In this document: one piece after another, positions 1 to 6,577 of the stretch
How the letters are laid out: each line of letters opens with the position of its first letter
How positions within the stretch are numbered: the first letter of the stretch is position 1
Source: Bacteroidota bacterium
Lineage (GTDB): Bacteria; Bacteroidota; Bacteroidia; Palsa-948
Assembly: GCA_016213435.1 (NCBI GenBank)
Contig: JACRAL010000037.1
Span: 83,503 to 115,916 of the forward strand
DNA: 32,414 bases
Direction of reading: 5' to 3'
Translations under genes and position numbers: made by a program
The notes under the pieces: generated by a model
The model's database searches: none
Told to the model about the DNA's origin: nothing
The model's input: only the letters and a program-made list of their open reading frames with translations

Positions 1-941
1 GAAGATTTCTCAGGATAAAAGTGATGCAGGCACTGTATGCGTACTTTCATTCAGAAGACAAAAGCATTGCCAAGCACGAAAAAGAAATGTTTTCGAGTTT
101 TGAGCGGATATACGATCTCTATCTTTATCTCCTCCTTCTCCTTATCGAAATACGCGAGTGTGGACGAAACCGCATAGCCATCCGAAAGGTGAAAAGACTT
201 CCTACTCAGGCAGACATCACTCCAAATACAAAATTTGTCGATAATAAAATTTTCAGCATCATTTCCATTAACAAACAAGTTGCCTCGGAGTCTTTTAAAA
301 GAAAAATCACTTGGGAAAAAGATATGGAGATCGTGCAGAAACTATTTGAGAAGGTTGCTGAAAGTGAAGAGTATGCTTCTTACATGAACAGTTCTGTAAG
401 AAATTTCAAGGAGGATAAGAAATTTATCAGTGAGATATACCGGAATATCATTGCCGGTGACGAATCGATCGAAATGTTTTTTGAAGAGAAAAACATTCAC
501 TGGGCAGATGACATTGATTTTGTGAATACCCTCGTGCTTAAAACAATGGATTATATTCATGAGACGGCCACTGATAATCTCCCCATTGCGTCACTTTATA
601 AAGATGAAAAGGAAGATAAAGAGTTTGCAAAAGAACTTTTTAAGATGGTAATTGAACGTGGTGATGAGACAGATAAAATGATTCAGGGCAAAACTGAAAA
701 TTGGGAGTTGGAGCGGATCGCATTCATGGACGTGTTGCTCATGAAAATGTCGATCGTTGAGTTTCTTTACTTTCCTACGATTCCGGTGAAAGTTACTTTG
801 AACGAATACATTGAACTTGCAAAGCAGTATAGTACTCCTAAAAGCAGTGTGTTCATCAATGGGATTCTTGATAAACTTCTTGCTGAATTTAAAAAGGACG
901 GAAGATTGCAGAAAGAGGGGAGAGGACTTGTTGAGAATTAG
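1..941 (+). CDS. nusB: Transcription antitermination protein NusB (5' end outside window)
   Basis: NusB joins NusE (ribosomal protein S10) on boxA RNA and promotes antitermination on rRNA operons. The open frame runs into the left edge: codons read from base 3 give RFLRIKVMQALYAYF, the usual start of Bacteroidota NusB, so the true start lies upstream and the GTG at base 21 is internal. The conserved NusB helical domain is in the C-terminal half, with the core motif NWELERIAFMDVLLMKMSI followed by FPTIPVKVTLNEYIELAKQY and a final helix SSVFINGILDKLLAEF. At more than 306 residues it is about twice the E. coli length, as is common in this phylum, where an extra helical N-terminal half precedes the canonical domain. 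A DUF1573 lipoprotein and yajC follow on the same strand, a familiar Bacteroidota order. Identification is firm; only the start is missing. Confidence 0.93.
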   Translation, partial: RFLRIKVMQALYAYFHSEDKSIAKHEKEMFSSFERIYDLYLYLLLLLIEIRECGRNRIAIRKVKRLPTQADITPNTKFVDNKIFSIISINKQVASESFKRKITWEKDMEIVQKLFEKVAESEEYASYMNSSVRNFKEDKKFISEIYRNIIAGDESIEMFFEEKNIHWADDIDFVNTLVLKTMDYIHETATDNLPIASLYKDEKEDKEFAKELFKMVIERGDETDKMIQGKTENWELERIAFMDVLLMKMSIVEFLYFPTIPVKVTLNEYIELAKQYSTPKSSVFINGILDKLLAEFKKDGRLQKEGRGLVEN

Positions 942-960
942 AAATTAAAAAGTATTTTTG
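931..960 (+). promoter_or_regulatory. Putative Bacteroidota-type promoter before the DUF1573 gene
   Basis: TTG (931-933), 19 bases, then TATTTTTG (953-960) fits the Bacteroidota -33/-7 pattern (TTG ... TAnnTTTG). The next ATG is at 968, so transcription would begin within a few bases of the start codon, giving a very short or absent leader. Read by eye only. Confidence 0.45.
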
Positions 961-967
961 TTTTTAA

Positions 968-1432
968 ATGAAAAAGCTATTCCATTATACCTTATACCTT
1001 ATACCTTTTTGCCTTTTGTCCTCCTGCGGGCAAAAACAAGAACAACTTCCTACAGACATAGTAAATATTCCTGCCACTGCAAATAATGGACTGGATAAAT
1101 CAGAATTGCCGGATATGAAGTTTGATGAAGATATTTTTGATTTCGGCACCATTACTCAGGGAGAAAAAGTTACTCATGATTTTAAATTTATAAATATTGG
1201 AGATAAAGATCTTATCATTGCCACTGCGAGTGCTGATTGCGGATGCACGGTGGCAGAAGTTCCTAAAGCGTCAATCCCTTCGGGAGAAGGGAATATAATC
1301 CGTGTAACTTTTGACAGTGAAGGTAAAACAGGAATTGTAACTAAAACAATTACAGTAGTAACGAATTGCATTCCAAACATGCGGACGGTAAAAATTAAAG
1401 CTAATATATTTGTTCCACAATCTAAACAATAA
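968..1432 (+). CDS. DUF1573 lipoprotein
   Basis: A 154-residue predicted lipoprotein. The signal peptide ends in a lipobox LLSSC, with Cys20 as the lipidated residue. The mature part carries one DUF1573 domain, an immunoglobulin-like fold related to ASH/HYDIN domains: FDFGTITQGEKVTHDFKFIN, then ADCGCTV and a closing strand TVKIKANIF. DUF1573 proteins are abundant in Bacteroidota and mostly uncharacterised; the Cys-Gly-Cys pair is typical of the family. The protein is expected on the periplasmic side of a membrane. The signal-peptide region is encoded by a 7-bp tandem repeat (985-1005). It lies 26 bp after nusB and 20 bp before yajC, so co-expression with yajC is likely. No enzymatic role is inferred. 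Confidence 0.85.
   Translation: MKKLFHYTLYLIPFCLLSSCGQKQEQLPTDIVNIPATANNGLDKSELPDMKFDEDIFDFGTITQGEKVTHDFKFINIGDKDLIIATASADCGCTVAEVPKASIPSGEGNIIRVTFDSEGKTGIVTKTITVVTNCIPNMRTVKIKANIFVPQSKQ
985..1005 (+). repeat. Three perfect heptamers (TTATACC) inside a lipoprotein signal sequence
   Basis: TTATACC occurs three times head to tail, followed by decayed units (TTTTTGCC, TTTTGTC). Because the unit is 7 bp, gain or loss of one copy would shift the reading frame of the DUF1573 gene. Confidence 0.85.
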
Positions 1433-1452
1433 CCATTTTAAAACATAACTCT

Positions 1453-1788
1453 ATGAATCTACTGAATGTAATACTGATGATGGGTGGTCCCGATGGGCAA
1501 GGAGGAGGCCAAACAATGAATATTATTTTTATTGCTCTCATGGTTGTCGTATTTTGGTTTTTTATGATCCGCCCCCAGATGAAGAAACAAAAAGCACAGC
1601 AAAAATTTAAGGAAGCACTCGGTAAGGGGAATAAAATTGTAACCATTGGGGGTATACATGGTAAAATTCTTGAGGTACAGGATGCCACTTTTATTATAGA
1701 AGTGGAAGGCGGTAACCGGTTGAAGATCGAGAAGAGCGCGGTGTCAATGGAATCTTCCCAGCCGCTTTTGGATAAGGAGAAAAAGTAA
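1453..1788 (+). CDS. yajC: Sec translocase accessory subunit YajC
   Basis: A 111-residue inner-membrane protein of the SecDF-YajC complex, which assists Sec-dependent export. A Gly/Met-rich N-terminus is followed by one transmembrane segment (about residues 19-39, IIFIALMVVVFWFFMI) and then the YajC signature RPQMKKQKAQQKFKEALGKG. After that come GNKIVTIGGIHGKI and a short beta-rich cytoplasmic domain ending in LKIEKSAV. Length and motif order match the family. In Bacteroidota the gene often lies between DUF1573 and ybbR/coaE genes, as here. A 125-bp repeat-bearing gap separates it from the next gene. Confidence 0.95.
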   Translation: MNLLNVILMMGGPDGQGGGQTMNIIFIALMVVVFWFFMIRPQMKKQKAQQKFKEALGKGNKIVTIGGIHGKILEVQDATFIIEVEGGNRLKIEKSAVSMESSQPLLDKEKK

Positions 1789-1815
1789 TAATCGATACCA
1801 ATTAACGATGCCTAT

Positions 1816-1871
1816 ATGCGAATGGGTGCTAATGATGCGAATACGGATCCGATTAGTATCATTATTCGCAT
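1816..1871. repeat. Intergenic repeat with direct and inverted ATGCGAAT units
   Basis: ATGCGAAT occurs at 1816-1823 and 1835-1842, and its inverse ATTCGCAT at 1864-1871. The last two form perfect 8-bp arms around a GGATCC-containing centre. The block fills most of the yajC-ybbR gap. It looks like a dispersed repeat rather than a terminator, since no T tract follows. Confidence 0.55.
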
Positions 1872-1913
1872 GAATTTGTATATTGGAATCGCATATCATC
1901 AGAATCGCACACC

Positions 1914-2339
1914 TTGAAAACAGACCTCTTTCGATTTTTGCAACACCGTTCCGAGATCAAACTGAACAGAAAGGTTTTTGTTTTTATCGTTTGTCTCGTC
2001 ATTTCATTTTTTAGCTGGCTGCAGATCAATCTGTCTAAGAACCATGTGGATACTATTCCCGTGAAAATCGATTTTGTTAATTTGCCTAAGGCCAGATTTG
2101 GAGTCAGCAAAATTTCAGATACTCTCCTTGTGGAAGTGGAAGCCAATGGGTACGGACTTTTGAAATATAAAATCAAAGACATTTCAATTGACTTTAAAAA
2201 ATTGAAAAGAGATGATAACTCAGGAAGTTATTATTTTCTTCCCAATAATTTTACGAAGACCATAGCAAAACACATGGGAGAAAATTTTAAAGTGCTTAGG
2301 GCGATTACTGATACCCTTCAGTTTAATACAGCACATTGA
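1914..2339 (+). CDS. Short YbbR/CdaR-like membrane protein
   Basis: A 141-residue protein with a cytoplasmic basic segment, one transmembrane helix (KVFVFIVCLVISFFSWLQI, about residues 21-39) and a periplasmic region resembling a single YbbR repeat: VDTIPVKIDFVNLP, then LLVEVEANGYGLL. YbbR-domain proteins of Firmicutes (CdaR) regulate a diadenylate cyclase; Bacteroidota members usually sit next to coaE, as here, with unknown role. No ATG precedes the conserved part in frame, so translation probably starts at TTG 1914, directly after the intergenic repeat. It is shorter than many Bacteroidota relatives. Its stop is one base before the coaE ATG, implying translational coupling. The family call rests on architecture and neighbours and is moderately secure. 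Confidence 0.7.
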   Translation: MKTDLFRFLQHRSEIKLNRKVFVFIVCLVISFFSWLQINLSKNHVDTIPVKIDFVNLPKARFGVSKISDTLLVEVEANGYGLLKYKIKDISIDFKKLKRDDNSGSYYFLPNNFTKTIAKHMGENFKVLRAITDTLQFNTAH

Positions 2340-2340
2340 T

Positions 2341-2925
2341 ATGCTAATTGTAGGAATAACAGGAGGAATAGGCAGTGGCAAGACCACTGTCTGTAAGATA
2401 TTTGAATTGATTGGCGTTCCTGTTTTTTATGCCGATGATGAAGCAAAAAAGATTTATAATAATAAAGCTATTAAGCTTAAAGTTGTAAAGGTTTTTGGCG
2501 CAACAATATTGAATAAAAACAAAGAGGTTGACAAGAAAAAATTATCAGAAAAAGTGTTCAATGATAAAGTATTGCTTGCTAAATTAAATGCAATCATTCA
2601 TCCGGAAGTTCGGAAGAGATTTGGTGAGTGGAGGAAGAAGCAGAAGGGTAAAAAATATGTGATAAAAGAGGCCGCAATTATGATTGAGAGCGGTGCTTAT
2701 AAAGAACTTGATTATTTGATCTCTATAAATTCACCTAAGTTGCTGAGAATAAAAGGAATAATAAATAAAAATATTCTTACTATTTCAGAGATTAAGAAAC
2801 GAATGAACAAGCAGATTTCCGATAAAAAAAGAGCAGAATATTCTGATGTTGTAATTACGAATGATGGCAAACATTCTTTAATAAAGCAAGTACTTGATTT
2901 GCACAAAAAATTATCCCGTAAATAG
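2341..2925 (+). CDS. coaE: Dephospho-CoA kinase
   Basis: Catalyses the last step of coenzyme A synthesis, ATP-dependent phosphorylation of the 3'-hydroxyl of dephospho-CoA. The P-loop GITGGIGSGKTTVCKIF is at residues 5-21. It is followed by the CoaE hallmark VFYADDEAKKIY (Asp-containing substrate loop), then LNAIIHPEVRKRF and the LID region around KKRMNKQISDKKRAEYSDVV with the closing VITNDG. The 194-residue length is normal. The ATG lies one base after the ybbR-like stop. A possible -7 box for the next gene begins just after it. Identification is secure. Confidence 0.96.
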   Translation: MLIVGITGGIGSGKTTVCKIFELIGVPVFYADDEAKKIYNNKAIKLKVVKVFGATILNKNKEVDKKKLSEKVFNDKVLLAKLNAIIHPEVRKRFGEWRKKQKGKKYVIKEAAIMIESGAYKELDYLISINSPKLLRIKGIINKNILTISEIKKRMNKQISDKKRAEYSDVVITNDGKHSLIKQVLDLHKKLSRK

Positions 2926-2931
2926 TTGGAT

Positions 2932-2939
2932 TATATTTG
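2932..2939 (+). promoter_or_regulatory. Possible -7 promoter box (TATATTTG) upstream of the NAD(P)HX repair gene
   Basis: An exact TAnnTTTG match, 21 bases before the ATG at 2961. No clear -33 TTG is found at the expected distance, so this is tentative. Confidence 0.3.
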
Positions 2940-2960
2940 AAGATTGATTGATATAAAGGC

Positions 2961-4520
2961 ATGAAAATTCTTACCTCAGATGAACTCAGAAAGGCCGATG
3001 CTTATACCATTGCGCATGAACCTGTCAAATCCATTGGCTTGATGGAGCGTGCTGCAAAGGCGTGTGTGGATTGGATCGCCTCATCCTCATCCCTTCTCCC
3101 AAAGGAGAAGGGAACAAAGCCAACAGCCAAAATATTTTGTGGGTTGGGGAATAATGGAGGAGATGGCTTGGCAATTGCCCGCCTGCTTGCTGCAAAGAAA
3201 TTTAAGGTTGAAGTTTATATCATACGTTATTCACAAAAATGTTCAGAAGATTTTTTGATCAATGAGAAGAGACTAAAGAAAGCAAAAGGAGTAAAAGTTC
3301 ATAACATATTATCGGCTGTTCAACTTTCAACTTTCCTGTCTAGCCGTCAGGCAGGCAACTTTCAACTTTCAACTATTTGTATTGATGCTTTGTTTGGTTC
3401 CGGCTTGAACAAATCCATTGAAGGATTAGCTGCTGAAGCGGTAAACTATATTAACAAATCCGGCTGTCGGATTATTTCCATTGATATTCCTTCCGGATTG
3501 TTTTCCGATAAAACTTCTCATGGAAAAGATGCAGTTATTGTTCGCGCAAACCATACACTTACATTCCAGTCGCCAAAACTTGCTTTCATGTTCCCTGAGA
3601 ATGGAAGCTATGTTGGCGATTTTTCCGTTCTGAATATCGGGCTGGATGAAGAATTCATTTCCTCCTTACCTTCAAAGAATTATTTTGTCACCGAAGAACA
3701 TGCGCGGTTCATCCGTAAGCCGAGAAACAAGTTTTCCCACAAAGGAACTTTTGGCCATGCGCTGATCGTTGCCGGAAGTTACGGTAAGATGGGAGCATGC
3801 GTTCTGTCAAGCAAAGCTTGTCTTTCTGCAGGTGCAGGGCTTGTTACCGTTCATATCCCCAAATGCGGTTACGATATTTTGCAGACTGCAAATCCTGAAG
3901 TGATGGTTGAAACGGATTCTTCTGAAACCATAGTATCCGATAACATTAAGTTGGATAAATACAACGTGATCAGTATTGGTCCAGGAATTGGAACAGAAAA
4001 GGAAACACAGAATGCATTGAAAGTTCTGATTCAGAATTCTTCAGATCCGATGGTGATTGATGCGGATGCGCTGAATATTCTTGCTGAGAATAAAACATGG
4101 ATTTCTTTTCTTCCGAAGAATTCAATTCTGACCCCTCATCTCGGAGAATTCAAAAGGTTGGTTGGAGACGCTGATAGTGATTTTGAAAAATGGCAGAGGC
4201 AAAAAGAATTCTCTCTTAAGCACGGTGTGTATGTTGTTTTAAAAGGTGTACACACCTGCATCACTTGTCCTGACGGAGAAGTATATTTCAATTCTACCGG
4301 AAACCAGGGCATGGCTACTGCCGGAAGCGGAGATGTGTTAACGGGTATTCTTACAGGGTTATTGGCTCAGCGATACGATTCAAAGCAGGCGGCTATTCTT
4401 GGGGTTTATTTGCATGGACTTGCTGGTGACTTTGCTACAAACAATCTTAGCGAAGAAAGTTTGATGGCAAGCAACATTATTGAATTTCTTGGGCAAGCAT
4501 TCAGGAAGATTTCTGTCTAA
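2961..4520 (+). CDS. nnr: Bifunctional NAD(P)H-hydrate epimerase / ADP-dependent dehydratase
   Basis: Repairs hydrated NADH and NADPH. The N-terminal NnrE (YjeF) half epimerises R- and S-NAD(P)HX, and the C-terminal NnrD half dehydrates the S form using ADP. The N-terminal domain shows FCGLGNNGGDGLAIARLL (about residues 57-74) and IDALFGSGL. The C-terminal domain has the ribokinase-like core: VAGSYGKMGACVLSSKACLSAGAG, then VIDADALNIL, ILTPHLGEFKRL and the ADP-site motif MATAGSGDVLTGILTGL (about 449-465). The 519 residues match the fused form. Two stretches in the epimerase domain look foreign: residues about 40-52 (palindrome at 3091-3112) and about 120-138 (heptamer array split by a palindrome, 3319-3374). 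Both fall between conserved blocks and keep the frame. Confidence 0.95.
   Translation: MKILTSDELRKADAYTIAHEPVKSIGLMERAAKACVDWIASSSSLLPKEKGTKPTAKIFCGLGNNGGDGLAIARLLAAKKFKVEVYIIRYSQKCSEDFLINEKRLKKAKGVKVHNILSAVQLSTFLSSRQAGNFQLSTICIDALFGSGLNKSIEGLAAEAVNYINKSGCRIISIDIPSGLFSDKTSHGKDAVIVRANHTLTFQSPKLAFMFPENGSYVGDFSVLNIGLDEEFISSLPSKNYFVTEEHARFIRKPRNKFSHKGTFGHALIVAGSYGKMGACVLSSKACLSAGAGLVTVHIPKCGYDILQTANPEVMVETDSSETIVSDNIKLDKYNVISIGPGIGTEKETQNALKVLIQNSSDPMVIDADALNILAENKTWISFLPKNSILTPHLGEFKRLVGDADSDFEKWQRQKEFSLKHGVYVVLKGVHTCITCPDGEVYFNSTGNQGMATAGSGDVLTGILTGLLAQRYDSKQAAILGVYLHGLAGDFATNNLSEESLMASNIIEFLGQAFRKISV
3091..3112. repeat. GC-rich palindromic element inside nnr
   Basis: CCCTTCTCC (3091-3099) and GGAGAAGGG (3104-3112) form a perfect 9-bp hairpin with a 4-base loop, preceded by CCTCATCCTCAT, the reverse of the GGGGTGAGG tail seen in other copies. 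It encodes a Ser/Lys-rich loop upstream of the GNNGGDG motif. Confidence 0.75.
3319..3374. repeat. Heptamer array (TTCAACT) interrupted by a palindrome, inside nnr
   Basis: Two TTCAACT units (3319-3332) run into CCTGTCT-AGCCGTC-AGGCAGG (3335-3355, 7-bp arms with one mismatch). Then a partial unit CAACT is followed by two more TTCAACT units (3361-3374). The palindrome appears to have landed in, or grown from, the array; the gene frame is preserved. Confidence 0.75.
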
Positions 4521-4590
4521 ATAGGTTTAGTATTCTTTAAATTCCTTCTCAATCACATCTTTGAAAATAATTTCGATGAAATTGTTTTCA

Positions 4591-4630
4591 ATTTAAATAT
4601 ATATCGTAATATTGCGATATATATTTAAAT
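4591..4630. promoter_or_regulatory. ArsR operator: perfect 16-bp inverted repeat before arsR
   Basis: Perfect arms 4591-4606 and 4615-4630, with inner ends ATATATCG and CGATATAT, flank the 8-base spacer TAATATTG. The spacer itself is one mismatch from a TAnnTTTG -7 box, so a bound repressor would cover the promoter. The site ends one base before the arsR ATG at 4632. A second TCG-N8-CGA site precedes arsM. Confidence 0.75.
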
Positions 4631-4631
4631 T

Positions 4632-4964
4632 ATGGGTATCACAAAAGCAGAAGAGTTCTCGGTAAAAGACAACAGGGTGGCGAAGTTTGCAAAAGCATTA
4701 TCCCACCCTGCGAGAGTAGCAATTCTTAAATTCCTTATTAAGCAGGAATCTTGCATTTGCGGAGACATTGTAAATGAATTGCCGCTTTCTCAGAGCACTG
4801 TGTCGCAGCACTTAAAGGAGTTAAAGGATGCAGGGTTGATCAAAGGTGATATTGAAGGAGCGAGTGTTTGTTATTGCATTGACCCAAAAGAATGGCAGGA
4901 AGCTAAAAAGTATCTCAATGAATTGTTTGACGATTACAAAAATGTAAAAACTAAATGTTTCTGA
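4632..4964 (+). CDS. arsR: ArsR-family arsenic-responsive repressor
   Basis: A 110-residue winged-helix repressor expected to release DNA on binding As(III). The helix-turn-helix is clear: [21 protein letters not shown] (about residues 50-70), preceded by [14 protein letters not shown]. The likely metalloid site is SCICGD with Cys41 and Cys43. Further cysteines are Cys80 and Cys82 (VCYC) in the wing and Cys109 one residue from the C-terminus. It starts directly downstream of the 40-bp palindrome at 4591-4630 and probably represses itself. A matching site lies before arsM, so the downstream genes are probably under the same control. The family is certain; arsenic as effector is inferred from the neighbours. 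Confidence 0.92.
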   Translation: MGITKAEEFSVKDNRVAKFAKALSHPARVAILKFLIKQESCICGDIVNELPLSQSTVSQHLKELKDAGLIKGDIEGASVCYCIDPKEWQEAKKYLNELFDDYKNVKTKCF

Positions 4965-4974
4965 TCTCTTAATT

Positions 4975-4998
4975 ATATATCGTAATAATACGATTTAA
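4975..4998. promoter_or_regulatory. Second ArsR-type operator before arsM
   Basis: ATATATCG (4975-4982), an 8-base spacer TAATAATA, then CGATTTAA (4991-4998). The TCG-N8-CGA core and spacer match the arsR operator, while the right arm is less perfect. It lies in the 64-bp arsR-arsM gap, so arsM and the following genes may have their own ArsR-controlled promoter. Confidence 0.65.
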
Positions 4999-5028
4999 AA
5001 ATATATTAATATCTAAAAACTTAAACTT

Positions 5029-5862
5029 ATGAATGCTTCAACTATCAAACAAACCGTAAAAGAAAAATACGGAGAAATTGCTAAGCAAAGCAAGGAGCAA
5101 AACGAATCTTCCTGCTGCGGTGCAGGAGGATGTTCAACTGTTGACTACGCTGTGTTTAGCGAGAACTACAATCAACAGGAAGGATATGTTCCCGATGCCG
5201 ATCTTGGTTTGGGATGCGGACTTCCAACAGCCTTCGCATTGATTAAAAAAGGCGATACGGTAATTGACCTTGGCTCGGGTGCAGGAAACGATTGCTTCGT
5301 TGCGCGTGCCCTTACTGGCGAAAACGGAAAAGTCATCGGCATTGACATGACCGAAGCTATGATAGACAAAGCGCGTGAGAATGCAGAGAAGTTAGGATTC
5401 AACAATGTGGAATTTCGCTTTGGCGATATTGAAACAATGCCGGTTGGGGCTGATCGCGCAGATGTGGTCATTAGTAATTGCGTGCTGAATCTTGTTCCTG
5501 ATAAACGAAAAGCCTTTCAGGAAATTTTCAGAATACTGAAACCAAATGGACATTTTAGTATTTCAGATGTAGTGCTGGTTGGAAATCTTCCGCAGAACTT
5601 ACAGCAAGCGAGTGAAATGTATGTAGGATGTGTGAGCGGTGTGCTTCAGAAATCTGACTATCTCAGCATCATTAATGAAACAGGCTTTGTGAATTGTAAA
5701 GTGCAAAAAGAAAAGCTCATCACACTTCCCGATGATATTCTTGCCGATTATCTCACCCCACAACAAATTCAGGATTACAAGAACAGTGGAGTAGGAATAT
5801 ATAGCATTACCGTTTATGCAGAAAAGCCAAAAGAATGTACTCATGGAAAAGGTTGTTGCTAA
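5029..5862 (+). CDS. arsM: Arsenite S-adenosylmethionine methyltransferase ArsM
   Basis: Methylates As(III) stepwise using SAM and thiols. The SAM-binding motif VIDLGSGAGNDCFVA is at residues 78-92, with the acidic strand-2 end GIDMTEAMI after it. The three cysteines expected to ligate As(III) are visible: Cys63 in LGLGCGLP, Cys151 in ISNCVLNLVPDK and Cys201 in MYVGCVSG. Extra cysteines lie at the N-terminus (SSCCGAGGC, 29-35). The protein ends with KECTHGKGCC, a vicinal pair at the very C-terminus. The 277-residue length is typical of bacterial ArsM. The GDCCVxC gene follows 12 bp later. Identification is firm. Confidence 0.96.
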   Translation: MNASTIKQTVKEKYGEIAKQSKEQNESSCCGAGGCSTVDYAVFSENYNQQEGYVPDADLGLGCGLPTAFALIKKGDTVIDLGSGAGNDCFVARALTGENGKVIGIDMTEAMIDKARENAEKLGFNNVEFRFGDIETMPVGADRADVVISNCVLNLVPDKRKAFQEIFRILKPNGHFSISDVVLVGNLPQNLQQASEMYVGCVSGVLQKSDYLSIINETGFVNCKVQKEKLITLPDDILADYLTPQQIQDYKNSGVGIYSITVYAEKPKECTHGKGCC

Positions 5863-5874
5863 TAGGACAGAGCG

Positions 5875-6105
5875 ATGAAGATTATAAGTGATAATGGAAA
5901 GGCGGTTGAGTTAAAATCAATCATTACTTGTCCTCATTGCGGGTTTAAGAAAGAAGAAACAATGCCAACAGATGCCTGTCGGTTTTTTTATGAGTGCGAA
6001 AATTGTAAAACGGTATTAAGACCAAAGCAAGGCGACTGCTGTGTTTATTGCAGCTACGGAACAATAAAATGTCCGCCAATGGAAACGGACAAAAAATGTT
6101 GCTGA
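5875..6105 (+). CDS. GDCCVxC-domain small cysteine-rich protein
   Basis: A 76-residue protein with 12 cysteines. It matches the family named for the GDCCVxC motif, some members of which replace a Cys with selenocysteine; here every position is an ordinary Cys codon. In order: CPHC (19-22), C35 and CENC (41-44), the signature GDCCVYCSYG (53-62), C66 before PP, and a terminal KKCC. The first four groups could form a zinc ribbon. The function of the family is not known to me. Position between arsM and arsC suggests a thiol role in arsenic handling, such as a metalloid carrier or reductase partner, but that is inference. It ends six bases before the arsC ATG, so it is part of the operon. Confidence 0.85.
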   Translation: MKIISDNGKAVELKSIITCPHCGFKKEETMPTDACRFFYECENCKTVLRPKQGDCCVYCSYGTIKCPPMETDKKCC

Positions 6106-6111
6106 AATAGA

Positions 6112-6546
6112 ATGAAAAATATTTTAGTCTTATGTACCGGCAATTCCTGCCGCAGTCAAATAGCGGAAGGATACTTGCGACACTTTGCAAATGGTAAAGC
6201 AAATATTTACAGCGCAGGCATTGAAACTCATGGAGTAAATCCAAAAGCAATTCAGGTAATGAAAGAAGATGGTATTGATATTTCTGCACATACTTCAAAT
6301 AATGTGAATGAGTATTCAGATATTGCTTTTGATTATATCATCACCGTTTGCGATAACGCCAATGAGAATTGTCCTTACTTTTCATCAAAAGCAAAACGAT
6401 TTCACCAAAACTTTATTGATCCTGCAAAGAAGAAAGGAAGTGAAGAAGAAATATTAAATTCATTTAGAAAAGTAAGAGACGAAATAAAATCATATTCAGA
6501 AGAGTTTATTAATAAAATATGCCCCGACCCTAAAGGGAGAGAATAA
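6112..6546 (+). CDS. arsC: Arsenate reductase ArsC, low-molecular-weight phosphatase type
   Basis: Reduces As(V) to As(III) by a three-cysteine relay and is recycled by thioredoxin. The PTP loop [13 protein letters not shown] holds nucleophile Cys8 and Arg14. The redox pair is Cys80 (ITVCDN) and Cys87 (ENCPYF), matching the Bacillus/Staphylococcus-type enzyme. The 144 residues are normal in length. The last residues (PDPKGRE) and the stop codon lie within a palindromic repeat (6521-6567), so the native tail may have been replaced by element-encoded residues. It is followed after 31 bp by acr3, which exports the arsenite product. Confidence 0.95.
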   Translation: MKNILVLCTGNSCRSQIAEGYLRHFANGKANIYSAGIETHGVNPKAIQVMKEDGIDISAHTSNNVNEYSDIAFDYIITVCDNANENCPYFSSKAKRFHQNFIDPAKKKGSEEEILNSFRKVRDEIKSYSEEFINKICPDPKGRE

Positions 6547-6567
6547 TAGCTCCCTTCAGGGATGGGC
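6521..6567. repeat. Long hairpin spanning the arsC stop codon
   Basis: CCCTAAAGGGAG (6528-6539) pairs with CTCCCTTCAGGG (6550-6561) with one mismatch. Outer GCCC (6521-6524) pairs with GGGC (6564-6567). Each arm contains its own small palindrome, so this looks like two copies of one short element head to head. The arsC TAA lies in the loop; acr3 begins 10 bases later. Confidence 0.7.
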
Positions 6568-6577
6568 GACACCATTT

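Noticed and set aside
3319-3374. CRISPR-like array in nnr
   Set aside because: The units are 7 bp with no unique spacers and lie inside a coding gene.
5875-6105. Selenoprotein possibility for the GDCCVxC gene
   Set aside because: All signature positions are TGT/TGC codons and no in-frame TGA is present.
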